Of a stretch of 64,000 nt of DNA, positions 8,241 through 15,113 are shown one piece after another. This DNA comes from Bacteroidaceae bacterium (lineage in GTDB: Bacteria; Bacteroidota; Bacteroidia; Bacteroidales; Bacteroidaceae). The notes below the pieces were generated by a model. That model was not told the DNA's origin. It saw only the letters and a program-made list of their open reading frames with translations, and ran no database searches. The translations under genes and the position numbers were made by a program. Positions within the stretch are counted from its first letter, which is position 1, and each line of letters opens with the position of its first letter. The stretch is taken from positions 496,001 through 560,000 of the forward strand of contig JAFZSA010000034.1 of assembly GCA_017619585.1 (NCBI GenBank). Reading direction: 5' to 3'.

Positions 8241-8626
8241 TGAAGAAAAGATTGTTTACAGCTCCCCTGCTGGCTCTCACACTCATGAGCTATGCGCAGG
8301 ATTCACCCATTTCAGAAGAACAGGGTATGACGGTAATCAACACCACCACACTCTGTGCCAATGTCAAAGGATATGCTGATGTCACTCCCATTAAGATCTA
8401 CATCAAGGACGGCAAAATAAATAAGATAAAGACCCTGCGCAATGCAGAGACTCCCAAATTCTGGGCTTTGATAAAGAAAGAGATGCTGCCCAAATGGGAC
8501 GGCATGGACGTCAAGAAGGCTGCCAAGGCCAAGGTTGATGCCGTCACCGGTGCTACCATGTCCAGCAAAGCCTTGCTGAAGAATGTTCAGACCGGTTGCG
8601 AATACTACGTTAAGAATCAGAAGTGA
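8240..8626 (+). CDS. Secreted FMN-binding domain protein
   Basis: Start chosen at the ATG at 8240, which overlaps the upstream stop and gives a clean signal peptide (MKKRLFTAPLLALTLMSYAQ). The 128-residue product is essentially one FMN_bind domain. It ends in VDAVTGATMSSKALLKNV, the [ST]GA[TS]xx[ST] motif whose threonine is covalently flavinylated by ApbE in characterised homologues such as NqrC and RnfG. It should act outside the cytoplasm as a one-domain flavin electron carrier. Translational coupling to the ferredoxin-containing reductase suggests a two-protein extracytoplasmic redox pair. No apbE gene is visible in the window. Confidence 0.87.
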   Translation: MKKRLFTAPLLALTLMSYAQDSPISEEQGMTVINTTTLCANVKGYADVTPIKIYIKDGKINKIKTLRNAETPKFWALIKKEMLPKWDGMDVKKAAKAKVDAVTGATMSSKALLKNVQTGCEYYVKNQK

Positions 8627-8639
8627 AGAACGTTTATAT

Positions 8640-8705
8640 GGTTAGCGATTAGCGGTTAGCGGTTAGCGTAACTATGAACTATGAACTATGAATTATGAAT
8701 TATGA
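8640..8705 (+). repeat. Composite heptamer array: (GGTTAGC)4-GTA-(AYTATGA)5
   Basis: Four 7-mers (GGTTAGC, GATTAGC, GGTTAGC, GGTTAGC at 8640-8667) are followed by a short GTA-type junction. Five more 7-mers follow (ACTATGA three times, ATTATGA twice, 8671-8705). The start codon of the next gene (8695) lies inside the fourth of these. The array at 41724-41777 has the same two-part structure in reverse orientation. Confidence 0.9.
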
Positions 8706-9864
8706 TTTTTCAGAACTGGTACCACGCAAGGGTACTGACTGTGTGAAGTACGACCGTGTGGAATGGTGCTGTAGTAACAAGGATGCCATACCCATGTGGG
8801 TGGCAGATATGGACTTCCGTACCCCACCCTTTGTTTTGGAAGCCATGCAGCAACGTATGCAGCAAGGCATTCTGGGTTATACCTGCAGTCATGATGCCTA
8901 CTGGAACAACATCTGCCGATGGAACCACGAGCAGTTTGGCGTGGACCTGAAACGCGAGGAAGTTACCTACATCCCCGGCGTGGTCTGCGGCATCTACCTG
9001 TGTGTGCAATGCTTCACAGAACCAGGCGACAAGATTCTCATCCAGGAGCCCGTCTATCACCCCTTCCGCATTGTTCCCGAGCATAGCGGCAGGCAGATAG
9101 TCTTCAATTCATTGGTTCGCACCCAAGAGAGCTTCACCATGGATATGGATCAGCTGCGCCACGATATCAAAGGCTGCCGCATGATGATTCTGTGTAATCC
9201 TCATAACCCAGCAGGCATTTGCTGGACACGCGAGCAACTGCAAGAAATTGCCCAAATCTGTGCCGAGGAAGGTGTTCTGGTTGTCAGCGACGAGATTCAT
9301 TGCGATATGCTCCTCGGAGGTCGCCGCCACATACCCTTTGCCAGTGTCAGCGAGGAGGCCCGCCTGAACAGTATCACCCTGCAGGCACCCACCAAGACGT
9401 TTAATATGCCCGGCATAGTAGCGTCTCAGGCCATTGTCTATGAACCCAAGAAACGCCGTAAGCTCTTCACCTATATCGAGGGGAACGACTTCGACCTTGG
9501 CAATGTCTTTGCCTACGACTGCGTAGCTGCCTGCTACAGTTCTCAGGGACTGGAATGGAAGACCCAGATGTTAGAGTATGTGCAAGGGAATATAGACCTG
9601 CTCTGCGAACGTATGCAGCAGGAATGTCCTCAGATTGTTCCCATCCGTCCGCAAGCCAGCTTCCTGGTCTTCTTGGATTGCAGAGGCTTAGGCTATGAGA
9701 CACAAGAGGAACTGGATGATTTCTTTGCCAACAAGGCACAGGTCGGCCTCAACTCAGGTGCCATGTTCGGACCTGGTGGCAAGGGCTACATGCGTATGAA
9801 CGTAGGTTGTCCCCGCTCTATTGTCAATAAGGCTATCGACCAGATTGTTGCAGCATTAAAGTAG
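8695..9864 (+). CDS. PatB/MalY-type aminotransferase (cystathionine beta-lyase family)
   Basis: This 389-residue PLP fold-type I enzyme has MWVADMDFRTPP, the hallmark of MalY/PatB C-S lyases. Other motifs are GYTCSHDAYW, NPHNPAGICWTREQL, VVSDEIHCDML, the PLP lysine Lys234 in APTKTFNMPG, and FGPGGKGYMRMNVGCPR near the end. The family cleaves cystathionine or cysteine conjugates, giving pyruvate, ammonia and a thiol, and serves methionine synthesis or sulfur scavenging. The start is ATG 8695: an in-frame TGA lies just upstream at 8689. The first three codons therefore derive from the heptamer array, an unusual origin for an N-terminus. Confidence 0.92.
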   Translation: MNYDFSELVPRKGTDCVKYDRVEWCCSNKDAIPMWVADMDFRTPPFVLEAMQQRMQQGILGYTCSHDAYWNNICRWNHEQFGVDLKREEVTYIPGVVCGIYLCVQCFTEPGDKILIQEPVYHPFRIVPEHSGRQIVFNSLVRTQESFTMDMDQLRHDIKGCRMMILCNPHNPAGICWTREQLQEIAQICAEEGVLVVSDEIHCDMLLGGRRHIPFASVSEEARLNSITLQAPTKTFNMPGIVASQAIVYEPKKRRKLFTYIEGNDFDLGNVFAYDCVAACYSSQGLEWKTQMLEYVQGNIDLLCERMQQECPQIVPIRPQASFLVFLDCRGLGYETQEELDDFFANKAQVGLNSGAMFGPGGKGYMRMNVGCPRSIVNKAIDQIVAALK

Positions 9865-9917
9865 CATATTTATATTAGTATTACACCCTTCCTGAAACCT
9901 TTTACCACAAAGGGTTC

Positions 9918-10013
9918 AGTACTTCGCCTAAAATACTCCAGTACTCTGGTTAAAGTACTCCTGTACTCCCGTTGAAGTACTCGAGTACTCTGGCTGAAGT
10001 ACTGGAGCACCTT
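9918..10013. repeat. 22-bp tandem repeat built on AGTACTC
   Basis: AGTACTC-like words begin at 9932, 9954, 9976 and 9998, exactly 22 bp apart, with an extra AGTACT at 9918. Each unit holds two GTACTC words, and one junction forms the palindrome GTACTCGAGTAC. It lies in the convergent gap between the PatB-type gene and the alpha/beta hydrolase gene; the rest of that gap shows nothing recognisable. Confidence 0.85.
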
Positions 10014-10098
10014 GTAGTTCGCTGATTTAGGTTGTCAGTTTCCTGTCTTACGACTGGATAGAGTTGACTGGTTATTAAATTACGACTGCTCTCTGTTG

Positions 10099-11226
10099 TC
10101 AGTCTTTTCGACATTTAACATTGCTATTCAGCCACTCCCCGATGGTATCCATTATCTGATGTCGCTTACTTTCGTCAATTGGTCCATCCCCTCCATGCAT
10201 GAAATGACGCTCAACACTAAGTTTCATCAGATTGTGAGTCGCATCAACAATTACGGACGTATAGTTCTTGTTGCCGTTCTCATGCATTGTCTTCTCAAAT
10301 TCAACAATGTTTGTGGAACATAAAACATTATAATCATGGTGGCCACTAAGAAACAGTATGGGGCATTTTACCTTCTTGTAATAAGGCTTGGCATTATACC
10401 ACATACGCGGAGCCATATAGTCTTCTTCCATTTGTTTCTTCAAAAAACGAGTAATTAATGGCACAAAATACTCTTTACCATTCTTTATGCTTCCTTCATA
10501 CTTGTTGTATAAACGCTTGGCGTAATCCTCCTTGTCACCTATTCGGGAGTGTTTCATGTCATCTATCATCATCTGAAACATGGCAGAGTATTCATGATAT
10601 TGAAGTCCAAAACCCACGTTTGGCGGGATATACCTGGCTACATCTTTAAAGAATGGTAGTGCCATAGCGGTAAACCAGTCTGTAAATAAACCCGTCCATT
10701 TAGGATTTTCATAAAGAATATCTATCTGATGGTCCTTCTGATCTTGTGGCTTAACATTTGTAACCAGTTGAATTAGAAACGACGGTTTGGAAACAGCCGA
10801 TGCAGATATCAGTGCAGAGGCACCAGATTCACTAGTACCTATAAATCCCATCTTATACTTCTTGAACACTTTGTTCTTTTTCAGGGAATTATAGACATCC
10901 GCCGCATCGTCTGCCATATCGAACAATGTAGTCAAGGATGTGGAATCCTCGGAATGAAGCGCGCGGTTATCATAGAAGCAGCAGGAAATGCCATCGGCTA
11001 ACAATTTGTCCACCAAGTAAGAATAATCACACCTGGCTTCCTCAACTTTTTTCTGTCTGTGATTTACGAAAATCACCAATGCCTTTTTATTCAATTTCTC
11101 AGGGCTAAGCACCTTACCACAGCGAAGACTCCCGTCGCGCATTTGAAACTGACATGGAATGCTATCAGAGAAAGCCGGACATGAATAGAAGAGCAGAGCC
11201 AAAAGGCTTAATATGATGTGTCTCAT
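10099..11226 (-). CDS. Secreted alpha/beta hydrolase
   Basis: This 375-residue protein has a signal peptide (about 1-20; FYSC could serve as a poor lipobox). Its alpha/beta-hydrolase core shows the nucleophile elbow GTSESG (about residues 150-155), a late acid segment LSGHHDYN and a histidine segment DATHNLM. These form a plausible Ser-Asp-His triad. The order resembles the dienelactone hydrolase/acyl-thioesterase-like secreted esterases of Bacteroidetes; the substrate cannot be told. It is the second gene of a two-gene unit, starting 3 bp after the stop of the unknown lipoprotein at 11230-12012, so the two probably act together. Confidence 0.82.
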   Translation of the reverse strand: MRHIILSLLALLFYSCPAFSDSIPCQFQMRDGSLRCGKVLSPEKLNKKALVIFVNHRQKKVEEARCDYSYLVDKLLADGISCCFYDNRALHSEDSTSLTTLFDMADDAADVYNSLKKNKVFKKYKMGFIGTSESGASALISASAVSKPSFLIQLVTNVKPQDQKDHQIDILYENPKWTGLFTDWFTAMALPFFKDVARYIPPNVGFGLQYHEYSAMFQMMIDDMKHSRIGDKEDYAKRLYNKYEGSIKNGKEYFVPLITRFLKKQMEEDYMAPRMWYNAKPYYKKVKCPILFLSGHHDYNVLCSTNIVEFEKTMHENGNKNYTSVIVDATHNLMKLSVERHFMHGGDGPIDESKRHQIMDTIGEWLNSNVKCRKD

Positions 11227-11229
11227 TGT

Positions 11230-12012
11230 TTATTTCTTTTGTTGAAGGTATGATATCATATTTTTTACCATTGCTACGCAGTAGTCTGTTCGATAAGAAA
11301 CAGGGCAGGTATATTTCACGCCATATTTGTTGGCCGTCCAACTTAGGTTCATAAAATCAATTTCCAACTCCAATCGGCGCTCATCATCTGTCATAAAACC
11401 TATCCACGATTTTATAGAACGAAGATGCTCTTCCAACGAGAAGTCAATCATAGACGTTCCGTAGGGACTGTTCAACAGGGTGTAAAAGTCCTGCATCATA
11501 TTGTCAGCCTGAGGGGAAAGCTTGATTTTCTTTCCTTTCTTTTTGTCTTGTATCATCCTATAGACGGTTTTCAGGTAGCGTTCCTTTGAGCCGTCACAAG
11601 AGATGGAATCCATCATCTCCAGGTTCTTCTTTATTGAGACATCGTCATACAGGAAACTCTCCCCGTCATTATAAGCACCCGTAAGGGTTATAAGCCCATA
11701 TATGGTTGTATCCTTAGAGATTACATCAAGACCAACAAAAGTTGACAGGCGGTCGGAAAGGAGGTAAACCTCAGTGTTTCTGTATTCCTTTAACATGCGC
11801 TCTATTCTGTCAGTATTCTCCTTAATAGTAAGATTCCAGTCAACTGTGTAATCAAGCAGGTCATAATTCATCTTAGACAAAGTATCTTGCATTGCTTCAG
11901 TGTCAAAAGGCAAGGCATTATCATGAAAGTGAATATTCAGTAACAGTCCTTTAGCTGTTGATGGACATGCCCCTAAAAGCAAGAAAAGGGCACAGATAAA
12001 AAAACTATTCAT
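11230..12012 (-). CDS. Putative lipoprotein of unknown function
   Basis: I do not recognise the family. The start is taken at the ATG at 12012, because the upstream in-frame codon is TTG and this ATG begins a lipoprotein signal (MNSFFICALFLLLGACPS, lipobox LLGAC). The 260-residue mature part is rich in charged residues. It has a Lys-rich stretch near residue 150 (KKKGKKIKL) and no transmembrane segment. It is immediately upstream of a secreted alpha/beta hydrolase and surely co-transcribed with it. A partner, inhibitor or substrate-binding role for the hydrolase is possible, but nothing in the sequence decides this. Confidence 0.7.
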   Translation of the reverse strand: MNSFFICALFLLLGACPSTAKGLLLNIHFHDNALPFDTEAMQDTLSKMNYDLLDYTVDWNLTIKENTDRIERMLKEYRNTEVYLLSDRLSTFVGLDVISKDTTIYGLITLTGAYNDGESFLYDDVSIKKNLEMMDSISCDGSKERYLKTVYRMIQDKKKGKKIKLSPQADNMMQDFYTLLNSPYGTSMIDFSLEEHLRSIKSWIGFMTDDERRLELEIDFMNLSWTANKYGVKYTCPVSYRTDYCVAMVKNMISYLQQKK

Positions 12013-12433
12013 ATCTTCAAATTTCAATCGAGATTTCTATCACTATATACAACGGATTCACGAGGGAAGGCCAAATGTGTATTTGGAGCAAAACTCATAC
12101 CTATTTATCATTTTTTAAATACCTTTGTTTGATTCCGTAGTGCTAAGGTAGGAATTATTTTAATTAGTTACAAATATATTTTATAGAACTTTAGTACAAT
12201 TCCCGGATACAATGATGTTTTTAAGAAATATTTCATGTTTCGGACTCGTTTTATACAACATTTTTATGTATTGATTCCGCGAAAACAACTATTTTGTATT
12301 CCACTCAGTTTGCACATATTGAGGACACTTCAAAAATACTCTCGCTCAGATAAAGAAATAAAAACTGTGGTTTTATTTCGTTTATCTCTCGCTTATTCGT
12401 ACCTTTGCAGGCTGAAAGCTAAATATATAAGGT
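12013..12433. other. Divergent intergenic region between the lipoprotein gene and cysS
   Basis: About 420 bp without a credible gene. It contains a TATATTTG -7 element on the minus strand (12178-12171) with TTG 18 bp away, the likely promoter of the lipoprotein/hydrolase pair with a leader of about 150 nt. TACCTTTG on the plus strand at 12120-12127 has no obvious gene downstream. TACCTTTG at 12400-12407 serves cysS. Nothing else was recognised. Confidence 0.55.
12400..12407 (+). promoter_or_regulatory. -7 element of cysS
   Basis: TACCTTTG matches TAnnTTTG exactly and lies 26 bp before the ATG. The -33 region (TTATTTCG) is weak. Confidence 0.6.
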
Positions 12434-13933
12434 ATGGAACAATCATTATTCATTTATAACACGCTGAGCAGACAGAAGGAACTCTTCCGTCCGCTCACCC
12501 CAGGCAGAGTGGGTATGTACGTGTGCGGTCCTACCGTATACGGCGATGCTCATCTGGGTCATGCCCGTCCTGCCATTACCTTCGATATACTTTTCCGCTA
12601 CCTGCAGCACATCGGTTACAAGGTGCGCTATGTTCGTAACATCACGGATGTTGGCCACCTGGAGCATGATGCTGACGAGGGTGAGGACAAGATTGCCAAG
12701 AAGGCACGACTGGAGCAGCTGGAGCCCATGGAGGTAGCCCAGTACTACACCAACCGTTTCCACGATGCAATGGCTGCACTGAACTGCCTGCCTCCCAGCA
12801 TAGAACCCCACGCAACGGGCCATATCATGGAGCAGCAGGAGTTGGTGGACCAGATTCTGAAGAACGGCTACGCCTATGAGAGCAACGGCAGCGTGTACTT
12901 CGATGTAGAGAAATACAACAAGCATCATAAGTACGGCATCCTCTCTGGTCGCGACCTGGAGAACATCAAGGATGCCAGTCGTGAGTTGGCAGGTGTAGGC
13001 GAGAAGAAGAACCAGGCCGACTTTGCCCTGTGGAAGGCTGCCCAGCCAGAGCACATCATGCGCTGGAAGAGTCAGTGGAGCGACGGTTTCCCCGGCTGGC
13101 ACTGCGAGTGTACAGCTATGGGACGCAAGTATCTGGGTAACCACTTCGACATACACGGTGGTGGCATGGACCTGATCTTCCCTCATCACGAATGCGAGAT
13201 TGCACAGGCTGTAGCCAGTCAGGGCGACCAGATGGTTCACTACTGGATGCACAACAACATGATTACCATAGACGGCAAGAAGATGGGTAAGAGCTACAAC
13301 AACTTCATTACCCTACCCCAGTTCTTTGACGGTAGTCACCCCCTGTTGCAGCAGGCTTACTCGCCCATGACTATCCGCTTCTTCATCCTGCAGGCTCACT
13401 ATCGTAGTACCGTGGACTTCGGCAACGAGGCTTTGCAGGCTTCCGAGAAGGGCTTTACCCGTCTGATGGAAGGCTACAAGAACCTGAAGCGTTTGCAGGA
13501 GGGTCAGAAGGTAAAGGGTATGCCATGGATTGAGCAGCAGTACGTAGATGAACTGCGTGAGAAGCTCTACGAGGCTATGAACGATGACCTGAATACACCC
13601 ATCGTTATCAGCAACCTGTTCGATGCTTGCCGCGTGATAAATACCCTTATCGACAAGAAGGCCAGCATCAAGCCCGAGGTAGCAGAGGCGCTGTTGCAGC
13701 TCTTCAGCACCTTCACCTTTGACATCCTGGGTCTGAAGGAGGATACAGGCAACAGCAACAAGGCTCGTGAGGATGCCTTTGGTGCTGTAGTAAACATGTT
13801 GCTGGAACAGCGTCAGCAGGCTAAGGCAGAGAAGAACTGGGCACTGAGCGACAAGATACGTGATGACCTGGCTGCCTTAGGCTTCGAGGTGAAAGATACC
13901 AAGGACGGCTTCAGTTGGTCGTTAAACAAATAA
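12434..13933 (+). CDS. cysS: Cysteinyl-tRNA synthetase
   Basis: This 499-residue class I aminoacyl-tRNA synthetase charges tRNA-Cys. The start shows [20 protein letters not shown], containing the HIGH-type motif (HLGH). Zinc-site Cys and His residues appear in [12 protein letters not shown] and [10 protein letters not shown]. The KMSKS loop is KMGKS near residue 280. The C-terminal DALR-like helical domain contains [13 protein letters not shown] and ends with the small domain KDTKDGFSW. Length and order are standard. It is transcribed alone from its own promoter and ends before a terminator pair. Confidence 0.96.
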   Translation: MEQSLFIYNTLSRQKELFRPLTPGRVGMYVCGPTVYGDAHLGHARPAITFDILFRYLQHIGYKVRYVRNITDVGHLEHDADEGEDKIAKKARLEQLEPMEVAQYYTNRFHDAMAALNCLPPSIEPHATGHIMEQQELVDQILKNGYAYESNGSVYFDVEKYNKHHKYGILSGRDLENIKDASRELAGVGEKKNQADFALWKAAQPEHIMRWKSQWSDGFPGWHCECTAMGRKYLGNHFDIHGGGMDLIFPHHECEIAQAVASQGDQMVHYWMHNNMITIDGKKMGKSYNNFITLPQFFDGSHPLLQQAYSPMTIRFFILQAHYRSTVDFGNEALQASEKGFTRLMEGYKNLKRLQEGQKVKGMPWIEQQYVDELREKLYEAMNDDLNTPIVISNLFDACRVINTLIDKKASIKPEVAEALLQLFSTFTFDILGLKEDTGNSNKAREDAFGAVVNMLLEQRQQAKAEKNWALSDKIRDDLAALGFEVKDTKDGFSWSLNK

Positions 13934-13938
13934 AAAGA

Positions 13939-13966
13939 AAAGCCTCTCAAAACAACGAGAGGCTTT
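13939..13966 (-). terminator. Hairpin between convergent cysS and secreted-protein genes
   Basis: AAGCCTCTC (13940-13948) pairs with GAGAGGCTT (13957-13965). On the minus strand it runs into a T-rich tract, so it mainly serves the minus-strand gene, though it may work in both directions. Confidence 0.7.
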
Positions 13967-13978
13967 CTTATTGATAAT

Positions 13979-14012
13979 AGCCTTTCCTAAATTCCGGGAA
14001 GGCTGTTTTTTT
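13979..14012 (+). terminator. Intrinsic terminator of cysS
   Basis: AGCCTTTCC pairs with GGGAAGGCT through one G-T wobble and is followed by GTTTTTTT on the plus strand. Confidence 0.75.
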
Positions 14013-14020
14013 ATATACAG

Positions 14021-14869
14021 TCACTTAAAATACAACCTAAACGGAATCACTGTTCCTTTTATGTGAGAAACGAATTCTCCGTTAATGAAATAAACACGCC
14101 AAGGGTAGTAGGCTTTCAGCTGTTCCTCTATCTCGGCTGCAAAAGCAGGATGTTCCACTTTCTGGCCATTACGTTTGAAAGTTGCCTCTACCTTACACTT
14201 CACCATATGACCAGTGGAGTCAACAACAGCATCCATAACGATGGCCCTAATCCTCTCAACCCCTTTCAGATCGGGATAACGCTCAGGATGTATGGGGAAC
14301 AACTTCCTCAAGAGTCCTGGCTCATCAATATTAACCGATGGACGGAAATTATCAAAGGAGAGCCCGTCTTTCATATAGTTGTGGAAGACTTTAACATCTG
14401 TCACCTTACCTTTGCTAAGGCTAATGATTTGTTCCTCTTCATAATTTCTTGAATAGCCCGTATGTTCGTAATAAACAAGGTTCCCCTTACCCACACGAAT
14501 ATTGCCAGTAAACCAAGTCGCAACAATCCTATTACCATCCATATACTTGCGGAATATGCGATGCAGGGTTTCGGATGGAAGAGGACTATCATCACAACAA
14601 ATATTGTCAAGGTATAGTTTATTATTCGCAATACTCCAGTAGGCAGTATAGCCCGACCAATTAGATGTAACATAGCCCTTCTTGGGCAACGAGGCTTCCA
14701 ACGCTTTGGTTAGTATGGAATCGTTATAGATGGGTTTACCCAAAAGTGTCCACTTGGTACCATTGATATACTCGGATCCATTGATGTAGATAACATCTCC
14801 ATCCTGTCCTGTGGCAAATGCGGCTAAGGAAATAAATAGCGTAAGGATGCCTAAAATGTGTCTTTTCAT
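14021..14869 (-). CDS. Secreted protein with TonB-C-like C-terminal domain, function unknown
   Basis: This 282-residue protein has a clear signal peptide (MKRHILGILTLFISLAAFA). The middle part has no domain I recognise and holds a CC pair (NICCDDS) near residue 90. The last ~100 residues (VERIRAIVMDAVVDSTGHMV...VEATFKRNG...FAAEIEEQLKAYYPWRVYFING...IPFRLYF) follow the strand-helix-strand pattern of the TonB C-terminal-like domain common in Bacteroidetes periplasmic proteins. No transmembrane or proline-rich segment is present, so it is not a classical TonB. A minus-strand -7 element lies 25 bp upstream of the start. Confidence 0.72.
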   Translation of the reverse strand: MKRHILGILTLFISLAAFATGQDGDVIYINGSEYINGTKWTLLGKPIYNDSILTKALEASLPKKGYVTSNWSGYTAYWSIANNKLYLDNICCDDSPLPSETLHRIFRKYMDGNRIVATWFTGNIRVGKGNLVYYEHTGYSRNYEEEQIISLSKGKVTDVKVFHNYMKDGLSFDNFRPSVNIDEPGLLRKLFPIHPERYPDLKGVERIRAIVMDAVVDSTGHMVKCKVEATFKRNGQKVEHPAFAAEIEEQLKAYYPWRVYFINGEFVSHIKGTVIPFRLYFK

Positions 14870-14893
14870 ATTCTTGGGCGTTTAAATCCGTTT

Positions 14894-14901
14894 CAAATAT
14901 A
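14894..14901 (-). promoter_or_regulatory. -7 element of the secreted unknown
   Basis: The minus strand reads TATATTTG, a match to TAnnTTTG, placed 25 bp before the start codon. No good -33 box is seen. Confidence 0.45.
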
Positions 14902-14987
14902 CATGGTTTTTAAATTAGCCGAGCGTAATCGATGTTAAAAGTTGTTAAACAATTCCGATATTAGACACATATCATTTGGGAAAACAA

Positions 14988-15025
14988 AAAGAGAGGGGAG
15001 CAATTTGATTTGCTCCCCTCTCTTT
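14988..15025 (-). terminator. Strong terminator after the first giant surface-protein gene
   Basis: A perfect 16-bp stem (14988-15003 with 15010-15025, core GAGAGGGGAGC) and a 6-nt loop are followed on the minus strand by TTGTTTT. Confidence 0.85.
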
Positions 15026-15085
15026 GTTTATAGATTGAATTTACTTAACCAAACTTTGAACTTCGTTCGAGCTTGCTTCCGCTCG

Positions 15086-15111
15086 GAAGAGCCAAACGAG
15101 TTTGGCTCTTC
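15086..15111 (-). terminator. Second hairpin just after the giant gene's stop
   Basis: GAAGAGCCAAA pairs perfectly with TTTGGCTCTTC around a 4-nt loop, only 2 bp past the stop codon. With no T tract of its own, it may act as an RNA-end stabiliser together with the hairpin at 14988-15025. Confidence 0.6.
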
Positions 15112-15113
15112 TC

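Noticed and set aside
9918..10013. Possible CRISPR array
   Set aside because: The 22-bp units are directly adjacent with no unique spacers, are internally repetitive, and no cas gene is present.
12235..12459. Small frame running into the cysS start
   Set aside because: Low-complexity AT-rich translation that overlaps the cysS promoter and start; no support as a gene.
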